Positions 49,243-59,652 are shown, numbered from the stretch's first letter. The stretch: DNA of 64,000 nt from Actinomadura rupiterrae (GCF_024172125.1 NZ_JAMZEA010000003.1:434001-498000), one strand, 5' to 3'. Notes: generated by a model from the letters alone, not told the origin. A program made the numbers and translations.

Positions 49243-50146
49243 GATCCTCCGCCTCTTCCGGTCCCGCCGACCGCCCCTGGCCGGGTACCTCGCCCACAGG
49301 ACGATACTGGGCGATGCGGGCGAACGCGGTCACGTCGAGCTGCTCGCCCCTGATCTTCGGGTCCACTCCGGCGGCGCGCAGCGCCTCCTCGGCCGCCGCC
49401 GCCGAGCCCGCCCAGCCCGCCAGCGCGGCGCGCAGCGTCTTGCGGCGCTGCGCGAACGCCGCGTCCACCACGGCGAAGACCTCCCGGCGCGAGGCGGTCG
49501 TCTCCGGCGGGGCGGTGCGGGTGAACGCGACCAGGCCGGAGTCCACGTTCGGGACGGGCCAGAACACGGCGCGGCCGACCGGCCCGGCCCGGCGCGCGTC
49601 CCCGTACCAGGCCAGCTTCACCGACGGGACGCCGTAGATCTTCCCGCCGGGCGCGGCGGTCATCCGGTCGGCGACCTCGGCCTGCACCATGACCAGCACG
49701 CGCCGCAGCGACGGCAGCGCCTCCAGCAGGTGCAGGACGACCGGGACGGCAACGTTGTAGGGCAGGTTCGCGACCAGCGCGGTCGGCTCCGGCCCGGGCA
49801 GCTCTGTGATCTTCAACGCGTCCGCGTGCACGACCTCCAGCCGGCCCGCCAGCTCCGGCTCGCGCGCGGCCACGGTGACCGGCAGCGCCCGGGCGAGCGC
49901 CGCGTCGATCTCCACGGCCACCACCCGGGACACCTCGGGCAGCAGCGCCAGCGTCAGCGAGCCCAGCCCCGGCCCGACCTCTACCACCACGTCGTCCGGC
50001 GCCAGCTCCGCCGTCCGGACGATCCGCCGGACGGTGTTGGCGTCGATGACGAAGTTCTGCCCGAGCTGCTTGGTCGGCCGGATGCCGAGCGCCCCGGCCA
50101 GCTCGCGGATGTCGGCCGGGCCCAGAAGTCCCTGAGATTCCCCCAC
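49193..50146 (-). CDS. rsmA: 16S rRNA dimethyladenosine transferase
   Basis: A 317-residue KsgA-type enzyme with [11 protein letters not shown] motif [14 protein letters not shown] and the catalytic NLPYNV. It dimethylates A1518 and A1519 of 16S rRNA. GTG at 50146 is used; longer frames upstream have no support. The C-terminal 30 or so residues are a charged tail ([14 protein letters not shown]) that overlaps the start of the GH26-like gene by 50 bp. It sits between rpf and ispE, as in other actinomycetes. Confidence 0.93.
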   Translation of the reverse strand: MGESQGLLGPADIRELAGALGIRPTKQLGQNFVIDANTVRRIVRTAELAPDDVVVEVGPGLGSLTLALLPEVSRVVAVEIDAALARALPVTVAAREPELAGRLEVVHADALKITELPGPEPTALVANLPYNVAVPVVLHLLEALPSLRRVLVMVQAEVADRMTAAPGGKIYGVPSVKLAWYGDARRAGPVGRAVFWPVPNVDSGLVAFTRTAPPETTASRREVFAVVDAAFAQRRKTLRAALAGWAGSAAAAEEALRAAGVDPKIRGEQLDVTAFARIAQYRPVGEVPGQGRSAGPEEAEDHAERAGDGGLPDGAGT

Positions 50147-50236
50147 GTCCCCAAGTGTTCCAGGTGTTCGGCGATGCTCCGGGACACCCCGCACCCGCCC
50201 CGGGCGGGAACGGTCCCGGCGCGGGCCGGTCAGGGC

Positions 50237-51037
50237 TCAGGAGAACAGGTAGCGGCCGCAGTTCGGCCACTGGCCCTGCCACCGTCCGCCGACCCGCTTG
50301 TAGAGCAGCTGCGCCCGGTAGGTCTGCTCGGCGGCCGGGGCGTCGCTCGGCCGCCCGGAGCCGCCCACCGACGCCCACGACGACAGGGAGAACTGGTAGA
50401 GCCCGTAGTACCCGGCCGGGTTCACCGAGTGCGGGTTGCCGCCGGACTCGCACTGCGCCAGCCCGGCCCAGTTCAGCTTCGCGACGTCCCCGCCGACCCC
50501 GCTCTCCGGCCCGACGCCGAGGATCCGCGGGACCGCCTTCTGCTTGACCTGCTGCGAGATCACGGCCTTGACCTTCTTGCCGTGCCGCTTCACGTAGGCG
50601 ACCTGGACGATCTTGATCTCCGGCCTGCCCTTCCGCAGCTCCTTCTGGCTGAACGGCGGCAGCGACGACATCTTCTTCTTCACCGTCGGCGGATCGGTCG
50701 TGACGGTCTTGGTCTGCGGTTTCGACAGCAGCCGCAGCACCTTGATCAGGTCTGTCGGCGCGGCGTCCTTGGCCGGGTTGACCAGGTCGAACTGGCCGAG
50801 CGTGATACCGGCCTGGTCCAGCACCTGCTGGACGGTCTGCCCGCTCGTCATGACCTCGGTCCGGGCCTGGTCGACGACGATCGTGATCTTCCGCTTGGCC
50901 GGGGCGGACGGCGCGGCGGCGTCGCCCGCCGGGTTCGCTTTCCCGGACGGAGGCGCGGCCTTCGCCCCGGAGCCGCAGGCGGCGGCGAGCAGCGCGAGGG
51001 CGGCCAGGGGCACGACGAGTCTCGGGTGAGGGCGCAC
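50237..51037 (-). CDS. Resuscitation-promoting-factor-like lipoprotein
   Basis: A 266-residue protein with lipobox LAAAC (Cys21) and a DUF348-like domain (about 50-105, KITIVVDQARTEVMTSGQTVQQVLDQAGITL). A linker follows, then a C-terminal Rpf lysozyme-like domain (about 190-266): LNWAGLAQCESGGNPHSVNPAGYYGLYQFSLSSWASVGG, with the catalytic Glu in CESGG and the paired Cys at QWPNCGRYL. It cleaves peptidoglycan and promotes exit from dormancy or spore germination. Only one DUF348 and no clear G5 domain are present, so it is shorter than mycobacterial RpfB. GTG at 51037 follows GAGGAG. Confidence 0.9.
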   Translation of the reverse strand: MRPHPRLVVPLAALALLAAACGSGAKAAPPSGKANPAGDAAAPSAPAKRKITIVVDQARTEVMTSGQTVQQVLDQAGITLGQFDLVNPAKDAAPTDLIKVLRLLSKPQTKTVTTDPPTVKKKMSSLPPFSQKELRKGRPEIKIVQVAYVKRHGKKVKAVISQQVKQKAVPRILGVGPESGVGGDVAKLNWAGLAQCESGGNPHSVNPAGYYGLYQFSLSSWASVGGSGRPSDAPAAEQTYRAQLLYKRVGGRWQGQWPNCGRYLFS

Positions 51038-51277
51038 GAGGATCTCCTCTGGGGGCCGGGACGGTGACAGGAGGGGTCGCCGGGCCCGGACGCCTGTCGT
51101 GGGGGGACGTCCGGGACGGCCTGGGGTTTGTCGTCCCGATGGCCGATGAACCTAGCGCCACCCGTGCCCCGCACGCCACTGCCGGTCCGGAACGTCCGCA
51201 TCGCATCCGGGCCGAAACGGCGAAACCGGGTCGGCCGCCCGCGCGTCCCACTACCGACGTGATCATCCGGAGGCCCG

Positions 51278-52285
51278 ATGCCGAAGCCCCCCGTCGTCCA
51301 GACCGTCCTGTTCGGGCTCCTCACCCTCGCCTTCCTCAGCTGGCCGACCGGCGTGGCGTACACGCTGCTGGCGGGCGAGCGGGCCACCGCCCACGTCGCC
51401 GAATGCCACACGGTGTCGAAGGGCAGGGGCACGAGCCTGGCCTGCACCGGAACCTGGCGAACGCCCGACGGGCGCGGCGGCTCGGGCGACCTCTACAACC
51501 TGGACCGGGACGAGGCCGGCCACGACGTCGCCGTCCGGAGCGGCCCGTTCGGCCTCTACGCCCACGGTTTCGGCCGCGCCTGGCCGCACCTGCTCTTCTC
51601 GCTCTTCGGCCCCGTCCTCTTCGGCGCCCGCTTCGTCGGCCTGCTCGCGCGGGTGCGCGCCCTGCGCCGGGAGGAGCGGACCCGGCTCGCCGGCCTGGCG
51701 CGGGAGGGCGCGATCATCGTCACCCGCGACCTGGTCCGGACGGCCGAGGGGCGGACGCTGGTCGCCGCCGTCCGCTCCGCTGCCGGACGCCTCTGCCTCG
51801 ACGGCCCGGACGGCACCACGCTCGTCCAGTTCGAGGGCGACGGTCCCTGGACCCTCTACGACCGGGACGGAAGCCCGCTCGGCAGCCTCGAATCCGAACT
51901 GGGCACCTTCCTGACCCACCTGGCCACGCCCTCGTCCACCCCAGACCCGCCCGACGAGCCGGACTCGCCCGCCGCCCCAGCCCCGCCCGGCGAGCCGGGC
52001 TCGCCCGCCGCCCCGATCCCGCCGGACGAAGCGGGGCTGCTCATGAGCGCCGTCGACGGTAGCGGATACGCGCTCACCGACCCGTCCGGGACGCCGCTCG
52101 CCAGGTTCGCACCGGACCACCTGGACGGCCGACCGGGGTACGCGGTCCGCGACGCGGCCGATCGGGAGATCGGCTCCCTCTACCGGGAGGGCGACGAGTG
52201 GATCATCCGCTTCCCGGACGTCGTCCAGGCGCGTCTCCGAAATGCCGCGATAACCTTCGCACTCATCCAGGCCCGGGCGTTCTGA
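51278..52285 (+). CDS. Membrane-anchored protein of unknown function, paralog 1 of 3
   Basis: A 335-residue protein, first of three tandem relatives. The shared module (about 1-125) has an N-terminal helix (FGLLTLAFLSWPTGVAYTLLAG) and a short extracytoplasmic loop with two Cys (CHTV and ACTGTW). It then has the hallmark GSGDLYNLDRDEAGHDVAVRSGPFGLYAHGF and a second helix. This copy alone carries a C-terminal cytoplasmic region with beta-rich repeats (LCLDGPDGTTLVQFEGDGPWTLYDRDGS and YALTDPSGTPLARF) and a Pro/Asp-rich linker. ATG with GGAGG upstream. The topology recalls DUF3592 proteins; the function is unknown. Confidence 0.75.
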   Translation: MPKPPVVQTVLFGLLTLAFLSWPTGVAYTLLAGERATAHVAECHTVSKGRGTSLACTGTWRTPDGRGGSGDLYNLDRDEAGHDVAVRSGPFGLYAHGFGRAWPHLLFSLFGPVLFGARFVGLLARVRALRREERTRLAGLAREGAIIVTRDLVRTAEGRTLVAAVRSAAGRLCLDGPDGTTLVQFEGDGPWTLYDRDGSPLGSLESELGTFLTHLATPSSTPDPPDEPDSPAAPAPPGEPGSPAAPIPPDEAGLLMSAVDGSGYALTDPSGTPLARFAPDHLDGRPGYAVRDAADREIGSLYREGDEWIIRFPDVVQARLRNAAITFALIQARAF

Positions 52286-52294
52286 GGAGAGCCG

Positions 52295-52831
52295 ATGCGC
52301 GCGCTGTTCTCGTTCGTCCCGCTGCTCTGCTACGCCGTCGCCGCCGCACTCGCCGCCTGGCCCGCGGGCGTCGGGTACACGCTCGTGGCAGGCGACAAGG
52401 CCACCGCCACCGTCCAGTCCTGCCGCATGGTGACCACCCGCCACTCCCACACCAGGATCTGCGAGGGCGACTGGCGCAAGCCGGACGGGACGACCGGCTC
52501 GGGCAGGATCTACAACCTGGACTCCCGCGACGCCGGGCACGACGTCGCCGTCCGCCTCGGCCCGTACGGGCCCTACGCCCACGGCTTCGGCCGCTGGATC
52601 TGGCTCAAGCTCGTCCTGTTCGGCGCCGGCATCGCGCTCTGCTTCGGCGTCGTGGCGGCGGTCATCCGCTTCGCGCGGCAGCAGGAGGAGATCAAGCGCC
52701 GGACGGCCGCGGAGCGGGCCGTCCGCAGGCTCAGGGCCGAAAGCCCCAAGGACCCGACCGGGAGCCGGCTCCGGAGCCGGACCCGCGCCCGCCGCAAGCG
52801 GCGCGCCAAGCGCAGGCGCGCCGGACGCTGA
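52295..52831 (+). CDS. Membrane protein of unknown function, paralog 2 of 3
   Basis: A 178-residue protein with the same two-helix module: AAALAAWPAGVGYTLVAGDKATATV, two Cys (CRMV and ICEGDW), TGSGRIYNLDSRDAGHDVAVRLGPYGPYAHGF and a second helix. The C-terminus is extremely basic (RSRTRARRKRRAKRRRAGR), which could bind nucleic acid or phospholipid. It lies 9 bp after paralog 1 on the same strand. The function is unknown. Confidence 0.72.
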   Translation: MRALFSFVPLLCYAVAAALAAWPAGVGYTLVAGDKATATVQSCRMVTTRHSHTRICEGDWRKPDGTTGSGRIYNLDSRDAGHDVAVRLGPYGPYAHGFGRWIWLKLVLFGAGIALCFGVVAAVIRFARQQEEIKRRTAAERAVRRLRAESPKDPTGSRLRSRTRARRKRRAKRRRAGR

Positions 52832-52851
52832 CGGCCCGGAGGAGATCACCC

Positions 52852-53280
52852 ATGCGCGTCTTCCGCTCGCCCGCCGTGCTGCTTCCGCTGCTGGTCGCGG
52901 CGCTGATCGCGATCTGGCCCGCCGGCGTCGGCTACACCGTCCTCGCGGGCGACAAGGCCACCGCGCGCGTCCTGGTGTGCCAGCGGTCGCACACCGGCAG
53001 CGTCCGGACGACCCAGTGCCGCGGCACCTGGATCAAGCCCGACTTCACCACCGGCTCCGGCCACATCTACAACGTGGACGAGAGCGACTACGGCCGCGAC
53101 GTCCCCATCCGCTTCGGCCCGTTCGGGCCGTACGCCCATGGCTTCGACCGCGGCCTCACGGCCCGCTTCGCCGGTTTCGGCTTCGGTATCGGCATCTGCC
53201 TCGTCCTCGCGGTCGTCTTCGCCCGCGACCGCCGCAAGAAGGCCGCCGCCGCAGCCTGGCGCGCCTCCCAAAACCCCTGA
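52852..53280 (+). CDS. Membrane protein of unknown function, paralog 3 of 3
   Basis: A 142-residue minimal version of the module: AALIAIWPAGVGYTVLAGDKATARVLVCQRS, QCRGTWIKP, TGSGHIYNVDESDYGRDVPIRFGPFGPYAHGFDR, a second helix and a short Lys/Arg-rich tail. ATG at 52852 follows GGAGGAG. It lies 20 bp after paralog 2, so the three form one transcript facing tatD. The conserved Cys pair suggests an external disulfide. Confidence 0.75.
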   Translation: MRVFRSPAVLLPLLVAALIAIWPAGVGYTVLAGDKATARVLVCQRSHTGSVRTTQCRGTWIKPDFTTGSGHIYNVDESDYGRDVPIRFGPFGPYAHGFDRGLTARFAGFGFGIGICLVLAVVFARDRRKKAAAAAWRASQNP

Positions 53281-53341
53281 CCCGCCACCCCACGACGTCC
53301 GGCGGACCGGGGTGGTGTGGCCGAGTTTGGCGGCGGTGGGG

Positions 53342-54172
53342 TTACCAGGGGCCGAAGGTGCGTTCGCCGGTGGCGGCGATGGCCTCGCACAGGTCTTCGA
53401 GGCGGACGCCCTTGTAGTCGGCCATGAAGCGGACGGTGTGCGGGATCAGGTAGGAGGCGTTCGGCTTGCCGCGGTTCGGGACGGGCGTGAGGAACGGCGC
53501 GTCCGTCTCGACGAGGATCAGGTCGAGCGGCGCGACGTCCAGGGCGTCGCGGAGCGGCTGGGCGTTCTTGAAGGTGATGTTGCCCGCGAAGCTCATCACG
53601 TAGCCGCGCTCGGCGCAGACCTCGGCCATGGCGGCGTCGCCGGAGAAGCAGTGGAACACCGTGCGCTCCGGCGCGCCCTCCTCCTCCAGCAGGCGCAGCA
53701 CGTCGTCGTGCGCCTCGCGGTCGTGGATCACCAGCGCCTTGCCGGTGCGCTTGGCGATCTCGATGTGCCCGCGGAACGAGCGGTGCTGGTCGTCCTTCGG
53801 GGCCCAGTCGCGGTAGTAGTCGAGGCCGGTCTCGCCGATCGCGCGCACCTTGGGGTGCTTCGCCAGCTCGGCGATGTCGTCCAGGACGGCGTCGGAGATC
53901 CCGGTCGTGTCGTTCGGGTGGATCGCCACACCGGCGTAGACGTCGTCGAACTCGCTCGCGGTCTCGACGCACAGCCCCGAGGACGCCAGGTCGACGCCGA
54001 TCGTGACGATCCGGGCGATGCCCGCCGCCTTCGCGGACGCGAGCTGCTCCTCCACCGGCAGCCCGACCAGGTCGAGATGGCAGTGGCTGTCGAAGACGTC
54101 GACGGGCAGCCGGTCGGGCAGCGGCGGGAACGTGCGCGGGGCCTCGGCGTCCGTGCCCCGGTTCGTGCTCAC
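53342..54172 (-). CDS. tatD: TatD-family metal-dependent deoxyribonuclease
   Basis: A 276-residue TIM-barrel metallohydrolase with metal ligands in [30 protein letters not shown] and ETDAPFLTP. TatD enzymes act as 3'-5' exonucleases and in DNA repair. GTG at 54172 overlaps the metG stop (GTGA), so the two are coupled. In most actinomycetes rpf follows directly; here three plus-strand genes intervene. Confidence 0.94.
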   Translation of the reverse strand: MSTNRGTDAEAPRTFPPLPDRLPVDVFDSHCHLDLVGLPVEEQLASAKAAGIARIVTIGVDLASSGLCVETASEFDDVYAGVAIHPNDTTGISDAVLDDIAELAKHPKVRAIGETGLDYYRDWAPKDDQHRSFRGHIEIAKRTGKALVIHDREAHDDVLRLLEEEGAPERTVFHCFSGDAAMAEVCAERGYVMSFAGNITFKNAQPLRDALDVAPLDLILVETDAPFLTPVPNRGKPNASYLIPHTVRFMADYKGVRLEDLCEAIAATGERTFGPW

Positions 54173-55965
54173 GCGCCCTCCAGCCGGGCCAGCTCCTCGT
54201 CGACGACCGCGTCGTCGAGCTTCTTGAACAGCGGCGTCGGCTTGACCAGCGGCACGCCCGGACGGATCGGACGCGACTCCCAGACGGCCTGCTCGGCGGC
54301 GTAGTCGCCGGTCAGGATCGGGTAGTCGGGGCCGCCCTCCTCCGAGACGGTCTCCAGCCGCGGCTGCGCCGCCCACACGCCCTCGCCGCCGAGCATCTCG
54401 TGCACCTGCTGCGACGAGGTCGGCAGGAACGGGGTGAGCAGCGACTTGGCGTCGTCGACCACCTGGAGCGCGGTGTAGAGGATCGACTGGACGCGGGCCG
54501 GGTCGTCCTTCAGCTTCCAGGGGGCCTGGTCGGACAGGTAGCGATTGGCGTCGCGGACGACGTCGAGCGCCTCCCCGATGCCGTTCTTGAACCGGGACCG
54601 TTCGAGCTCGGCGCCGACCTTGCCGAACGCCTCGCGGCTGCGCGCCAGCAGCGCCCGGTCGGCGTCGTTCAGGTCGCCCGGCTCGGGGATCGCGCCGTAG
54701 TTCTTGGCGGCCATGTTCACCGACCGGTTGACCAGGTTGCCCCAGGCCGCGACCAGCTCGTCGTTGTTGCGCCGGACGAACTCCGACCAGGTGAAGTCGG
54801 TGTCGTTGTTCTCCGGGCCGGCGATCGCGATGTAGTACCGCAGCGCGTCGACGTCGTAGCGCTCCAGGAAGTCCTTCACGTAGATGACGACCTGGCGGGA
54901 CGAGGAGAACTTGCGGCCCTCCATGGTCAGGAACTCCGACGACACGACCTCGGTCGGCACGTTCAGCGCGCCGAGCGAGCCGGGCGTGCCGCCCTTGTCG
55001 CCCTTGCCGTCGTAGCCGAACAGCATCGCCGGCCAGATCTCGGCGTGGAAGACGATGTTGTCCTTGCCCATGAAGTAGTAGGACAGGGCGTCCGGGTCCT
55101 GCCACCAGGCGCGCCAGGCCTCCGGGTCGCCGGAGCGCCGGGCCCACTCGACCGAGGCCGAGAAGTAGCCGACGACCGCGTCGAACCAGACGTACAGCTT
55201 CTTGGCCGGGTTCTCGCGCCAGCCGTCCAGCGGGATCTGGACGCCCCAGTCGAGGTCGCGGGAGATCGCGCGCGGCTGGAGGTCGTCCAGCAGGTTGAGG
55301 GCGAACTTCAGCACGTTCGGCCGCCACTGGCCCTGCTTGGACTTCAGGTACCGGCCGAGCACCTCGGTGAACGCGGGCAGGTCGAGCATGAAGTGCTCGG
55401 TCTCCACGAACACCGGCTTCTCGCCGTTGATCCGCGACACGGGGTTGATCAGGTCGATCGGGTCGAGCTGGTTGCCGCAGTTGTCGCACTGGTCGCCGCG
55501 CGCGCCGTCGTAGCCGCAGATCGGGCAGGTGCCCTCGATGTAGCGGTCGGGCAGGGTGCGGCCGGTGGACGGCGAGATCGCGCCCATCGTGGTCTTGGGG
55601 AAGATGTACCCGTTGTCGTACAGGCCCTTGAAGATCTCCTGGACGACCGCGTGGTGGTTGAGCGTGGTCGTCCGGGTGAACAGGTCGTAGCTCATGCCGA
55701 GGCCGCGCAGGTCCTCCGCGATGGCCAGGTTGTACCGGTCGGCGAGCTCGCGGGGGGACACGCCCTCCTTGTCGGCCTGGACCTGGATCGGCGTGCCGTG
55801 CTCGTCGGTGCCGCTCACCATCAGGACCTTGTTGCCCGCCATCCGCTGGTAGCGGCTGAACATGTCGGCGGGCAGCGCGAACCCCGAGACGTGCCCGAGG
55901 TGGCGGGGCCCGTTGGCGTACGGCCAGGCGGGCGCGGTGAGGATGTGTCGGCTCGACGAGGACAT
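54169..55965 (-). CDS. metG: Methionyl-tRNA synthetase
   Basis: A 598-residue class I synthetase. The HIGH-type motif is GPRHLGH and the KMSKS counterpart is KFSSSR. The zinc knuckle [18 protein letters not shown] places it in the zinc-containing bacterial type, and the anticodon domain follows. There is no C-terminal tRNA-binding EMAP domain, as usual in actinobacteria. ATG at 55965. It is the upstream gene of the metG-tatD pair. Confidence 0.96.
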   Translation of the reverse strand: MSSSSRHILTAPAWPYANGPRHLGHVSGFALPADMFSRYQRMAGNKVLMVSGTDEHGTPIQVQADKEGVSPRELADRYNLAIAEDLRGLGMSYDLFTRTTTLNHHAVVQEIFKGLYDNGYIFPKTTMGAISPSTGRTLPDRYIEGTCPICGYDGARGDQCDNCGNQLDPIDLINPVSRINGEKPVFVETEHFMLDLPAFTEVLGRYLKSKQGQWRPNVLKFALNLLDDLQPRAISRDLDWGVQIPLDGWRENPAKKLYVWFDAVVGYFSASVEWARRSGDPEAWRAWWQDPDALSYYFMGKDNIVFHAEIWPAMLFGYDGKGDKGGTPGSLGALNVPTEVVSSEFLTMEGRKFSSSRQVVIYVKDFLERYDVDALRYYIAIAGPENNDTDFTWSEFVRRNNDELVAAWGNLVNRSVNMAAKNYGAIPEPGDLNDADRALLARSREAFGKVGAELERSRFKNGIGEALDVVRDANRYLSDQAPWKLKDDPARVQSILYTALQVVDDAKSLLTPFLPTSSQQVHEMLGGEGVWAAQPRLETVSEEGGPDYPILTGDYAAEQAVWESRPIRPGVPLVKPTPLFKKLDDAVVDEELARLEGA

Positions 55966-56178
55966 GTCTCAAGGGTAGAGGTCCCGCCCCGCCCGTCCGA
56001 ACCGATATCCGCCCTGTGGATGAACCGGTCCGGCGACGGGAACGGGATGGAGCGTTCCCCGGAATCCGAACGGACGTTCACGGAAAGGGGGACGGTTCCT
56101 GAAAGGTCACTGACGGTTCGGCGTCGTCACGGGGCCCGGCCGGGGGCGTGCGGCTACCCTGCTGATCAGGCCGATGAC

Positions 56179-57837
56179 ATGCGCAGACGCTGGTGGGAGC
56201 GGGTTTTGGCAGACACGGACACGGCCCGGACGGCGGTCTCTGGACCCTCGGCCGGCCCGGCCCGGACCGGCTGGTCCGGACGGCTCCGGAGGCACCGGCT
56301 CGCCCTGGCGCTGAGCGCCCTCGTCGCGGTCTGCGGGGTCGGGCTCCAGTACGTCCTGATGGTGCCGCCGCTGTACTTCGACCCGTACTACGTGTGGCTC
56401 GCGGCCCGCGACTGGCCGGACGTCCCGCTGGAGCAGTGGCCGTTCTCCGAGGTCCCGCACCAGGTGACGCGGGTCGGGCTGGTGCTGCCCGCCCGGCTGG
56501 CGCAGGAGGTGCTCGGACCGGGCCAGATCGCCTACTTCACCGTCACGGCGTTTGGCGTGGTGCTGTTCTTCGTCGGGTGCTTCCTGGCCGTCCGGTCCCT
56601 GTTCGGGAACCTCGCGGGCCTGGCGTCCGTGCTGGTCATCCTGGTCAACCCGCTGTTCACGATGACCAACCCGTACGGGCACGAGCTCGGCTGGTCCACC
56701 GGCGTGATGCTGCCGGACATGCCCGGCGCGGGGCTGTTCTCGCTCGGGATGGCCGCGCTGGTCACCGCGTCCCGGCGCGGCGGGCGCGACCAGACGCGCT
56801 GGCTGGTGGCCGCCGGGACCTGCTACGGCCTGGCGTTCCTCAGCCGCGAGTTCGTGGCGCTGCTGTTCGTGGTCATTCCGGTCTTCCTGCTCCCGCTGCG
56901 GATCCCGTGGCGGCGCAACCTCACGGTCGGCATCCCGATGGCCGTGATCCTCATCGCCGACTTCGTGCACAACCAGATCGTCTGGGGCAACCCGCTCGCC
57001 GGGCTGATCTCGGCCGCCGAGCACGGCGGCCTCTCCCGCGACCACGTGACCCGGAAGCTCGCCGCCGAGTCGTTCACCCGCGCCTTCCACGACTGGAGCG
57101 CCCTCGGGTCGGTGTTCATCGCCGCCCTCGCCGTCACGGTGGCCGGCTGGCTGATCACCCGGGACCGGCGGCTGCTGCTCGTCCTGGTCTGGTTCCTGGC
57201 GCTCGGGATCCCGATCACGCTGCTGTCCGGGGTGCTCGACCCGGAGTCGATCTCGCTGCGCGCCTGGCTCCCCCGGTACTGGGACGCCGTGCTCCCCGCC
57301 CTGCTGGCGGGCGGTTTCGGCACGGTCGCCCTGCTGTGGCAGCGCGTCCCGGAGCGTTCCAGGCGGCGGCTGAAGGCGCCCGCGGCCGTCCTCGCGCTGG
57401 CCGTGGCCGCCTCGTACGTCGTGGTGTGCGTCCGGGCCGTCCCGGACCTGCCGCGCGACACCGCCTGGAACGAGCTGCGCATCTGGCTGCGCGGACGCAA
57501 CGACATCACGACGATCTACTCCGACCGGCGGCTCGCGCAGACGCTGACCTTCTACGTCCGCGACCCGTGGGGCCGCAGGACGTGGAACGGGCAGATCCAG
57601 TCCTGGCCGCACGACCACTACAGCCTGCCCGTCGAGGCGTTCAGCGCGCCCGTCCTGTGGACGCGCTGGCGCGGCCAGGAGTCGCAGGTCCTCGGCGGAT
57701 GGCGGCCCAAGCAGTCCAAGGGCTGGCAGCGGCTCTGGAAGTCGTCCGACGGGATCCTGCAGGTCTGGGACCACCCGTCCACGCTGGGCCAGACGCCACC
57801 GAAGCCCACCTCGCCCGACCGCTCCGACCTGCACTGA
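56179..57837 (+). CDS. GT-C-like polytopic membrane glycosyltransferase (predicted) 1
   Basis: A protein of about 552 residues with about 10 hydrophobic helices and a hydrophilic C-terminal end of about 130 residues. The first external loop has YFDPYYVWLAARDWPD, where the DP-YY acidic region is typical of GT-C enzymes using lipid-phosphate sugars. The protein stops shortly before a facing gene of the same class. ATG at 56179 is used; TTG at 56206 with GGGAG upstream is an alternative. Donor and acceptor are unknown. Position near rsmI recalls the mycobacterial locus that holds a protein mannosyltransferase. Confidence 0.7.
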   Translation: MRRRWWERVLADTDTARTAVSGPSAGPARTGWSGRLRRHRLALALSALVAVCGVGLQYVLMVPPLYFDPYYVWLAARDWPDVPLEQWPFSEVPHQVTRVGLVLPARLAQEVLGPGQIAYFTVTAFGVVLFFVGCFLAVRSLFGNLAGLASVLVILVNPLFTMTNPYGHELGWSTGVMLPDMPGAGLFSLGMAALVTASRRGGRDQTRWLVAAGTCYGLAFLSREFVALLFVVIPVFLLPLRIPWRRNLTVGIPMAVILIADFVHNQIVWGNPLAGLISAAEHGGLSRDHVTRKLAAESFTRAFHDWSALGSVFIAALAVTVAGWLITRDRRLLLVLVWFLALGIPITLLSGVLDPESISLRAWLPRYWDAVLPALLAGGFGTVALLWQRVPERSRRRLKAPAAVLALAVAASYVVVCVRAVPDLPRDTAWNELRIWLRGRNDITTIYSDRRLAQTLTFYVRDPWGRRTWNGQIQSWPHDHYSLPVEAFSAPVLWTRWRGQESQVLGGWRPKQSKGWQRLWKSSDGILQVWDHPSTLGQTPPKPTSPDRSDLH

Positions 57838-57849
57838 CGCTCTGGAACG

Positions 57850-59652
57850 TCAGTCGCGGCGCCAGGCGACCCAGCTGCCTTCCTTGCTGATGCGGGTCGC
57901 CACGATGTGCCAGCCGGGCGGCGGCGGGCCGTGCTTCCAGGACTGCTCGGGCGGGACGTGCTTGGGCCGCCGCCAGTTCAGGATGATCAGGTTCGCCCGG
58001 CGGGTCGGCGGCTTGTGCCGGTTCCCGTCGAACTCGATCGGCCGGTGCCGTCCGGCGTCGTAGAGCATCGGCAGGCGCAGCTTCCAGGGCACCTGCCAGT
58101 CCACCGCGACGCGGTCGTGCGGGCGGGCCAGGCCGTCCAGCCGGGCGATCGGGCTGAACTGGCGGACGAGCGGACGGCCGATCTGCGCCGTGGCCGTCCC
58201 GGTCATGCCGATCTCGACGGCGACGAGCGCCCCGGCGAGGACGACCATGGCCTTGCGGCCGCGCAGCCCCCAGACGATCAGCACGGCGAGCCCCAGCAGC
58301 ACCAGCCCCGCGACCGTCGCCCGCCACAGGTGGAACCGCTGCCAGTCCCACATCAGGAAGGACGACTCGGGGAAGTCGAACTGCGTGAACACGTACTTGC
58401 TCAGCCGGTCGCCCGCGTACCCGTACACGACGGCCGCGGAGGCGGCGGCGAGCACGGCCGTCCCGGCCGCCGCGAACGCCACCGTCCGGCGGGCCGCCAG
58501 CACGAGCACGGCGATCCCGGCGGCGACGAGCAGCGGCGCGAAGCAGGCCAGGTAGCGCCCGTACACGTAGTTCCCGACCCGGACCTCGTCGGGCAGCGCG
58601 GCGGACGTGGCGACCGCGATCCCCCCGATCGAGCCCAGGACGGCCAGCGCCAGGAACCGGAGCCGGGCGCCGGTCCCGCGCCGGACCGCCAGCGAGCCGC
58701 AGCCGAGCAGCCCGATACCGGCGAGCCCGCCGGTGCCGACGACCAGGTACCAGATCTGCCCGACCGCGAGCGAGAACGTCCAGGCGAGGCCGCCCGGCGT
58801 GGTCAGCCGGCGGCGCAGGTTGCCCTCAAGGTCGTTGTCGCCCATCGGGTAAAGCACGTGGAAAAGGTGGGTGTTCAGCTTCGTCCCGGCGGCGAACACC
58901 GCCGCCAGCGCCAGCGCCCCGAGGACGGCCTGCCAGACCGGGCGCCACCGCAGGGCCGCGGCGACCAGGATCAGCCCGGCGTGCACGACGATGATCACGA
59001 CTCCGCGCGAATGCGCCGCGCAGGCGTACGCCGCCAGCAGCGACGCCCCGACGCACCCGATCGCCTGAATTCGCGGATCATCACTGGTGAACCACGTATG
59101 CGTGAGAAGCAGCCAGCCCAGAACGACCACCGGGAGGATGGCGTCGGTCAGCACGAACTCGCTGTAGAAAACGGCGGCCGGAAGCAGCGCGACGACATTG
59201 GCGAACAGATAGGAGCGTCCGCGGGTCAGGCCGAATCGGCGGAGCAGCACATACGCCAGTGGCAAAACCAGCGCTCCGACCAGCGCATTCGTCACCAGGC
59301 ACAGCCGGTAGACGGTTTCCGGATCATGCGCGAGTTTGAACGCGGGCACCAGCAGCATCGGATAGCCGCCGCGGTAGACCGTCCCGTAGGACATGTCCGC
59401 GGGCGGCCCGCCGGTGAGCACCCGGGCCGCGAAGAGGTAGCCCGTCTCGTCCGGCGTGGCGACCGGCATCGTCTGCCCGCTCGCGAACGCCAGCCGGATG
59501 CCGACCTGGACGACCCAGCCGATCAGGAGCAGGACGGCCCAGCGCCGTCCGCCTTCGGAAATGCCGAAAATCGCGTCGGCCCGCGTCCCCGACGCGGCCG
59601 GCCGCTCGGCCTGCCCTTTTTCCCCTGTCGCCGCGGCGGGATCGGTCAGCAT
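57850..59652 (-). CDS. GT-C-like polytopic membrane glycosyltransferase (predicted) 2
   Basis: A 600-residue membrane protein with 11-13 hydrophobic segments. The first external loop contains TPDETGYLFAARVLTGG (Asp-Glu motif), the usual metal/lipid-donor site of GT39-like and related enzymes. A hydrophilic C-terminal domain (about 500-600) ends in WHIVATRISKEGSWVAWRRD. It converges with GT-C 1 with a 12-bp gap. Function as an arabinosyl-, mannosyl- or glucosyltransferase cannot be chosen. ATG at 59652. Confidence 0.7.
   Translation of the reverse strand: MLTDPAAATGEKGQAERPAASGTRADAIFGISEGGRRWAVLLLIGWVVQVGIRLAFASGQTMPVATPDETGYLFAARVLTGGPPADMSYGTVYRGGYPMLLVPAFKLAHDPETVYRLCLVTNALVGALVLPLAYVLLRRFGLTRGRSYLFANVVALLPAAVFYSEFVLTDAILPVVVLGWLLLTHTWFTSDDPRIQAIGCVGASLLAAYACAAHSRGVVIIVVHAGLILVAAALRWRPVWQAVLGALALAAVFAAGTKLNTHLFHVLYPMGDNDLEGNLRRRLTTPGGLAWTFSLAVGQIWYLVVGTGGLAGIGLLGCGSLAVRRGTGARLRFLALAVLGSIGGIAVATSAALPDEVRVGNYVYGRYLACFAPLLVAAGIAVLVLAARRTVAFAAAGTAVLAAASAAVVYGYAGDRLSKYVFTQFDFPESSFLMWDWQRFHLWRATVAGLVLLGLAVLIVWGLRGRKAMVVLAGALVAVEIGMTGTATAQIGRPLVRQFSPIARLDGLARPHDRVAVDWQVPWKLRLPMLYDAGRHRPIEFDGNRHKPPTRRANLIILNWRRPKHVPPEQSWKHGPPPPGWHIVATRISKEGSWVAWRRD

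Noticed and set aside
51038..51277. Possible c-di-AMP riboswitch upstream of rpf
   Set aside because: I looked for the conserved blocks known upstream of some rpf genes and did not find them. A covariance-model search would settle it.
54400..56178. Long plus-strand frame extending GT-C 1 across metG
   Set aside because: It lies antisense to a clear methionyl-tRNA synthetase. Only the part after 56179 has membrane helices.
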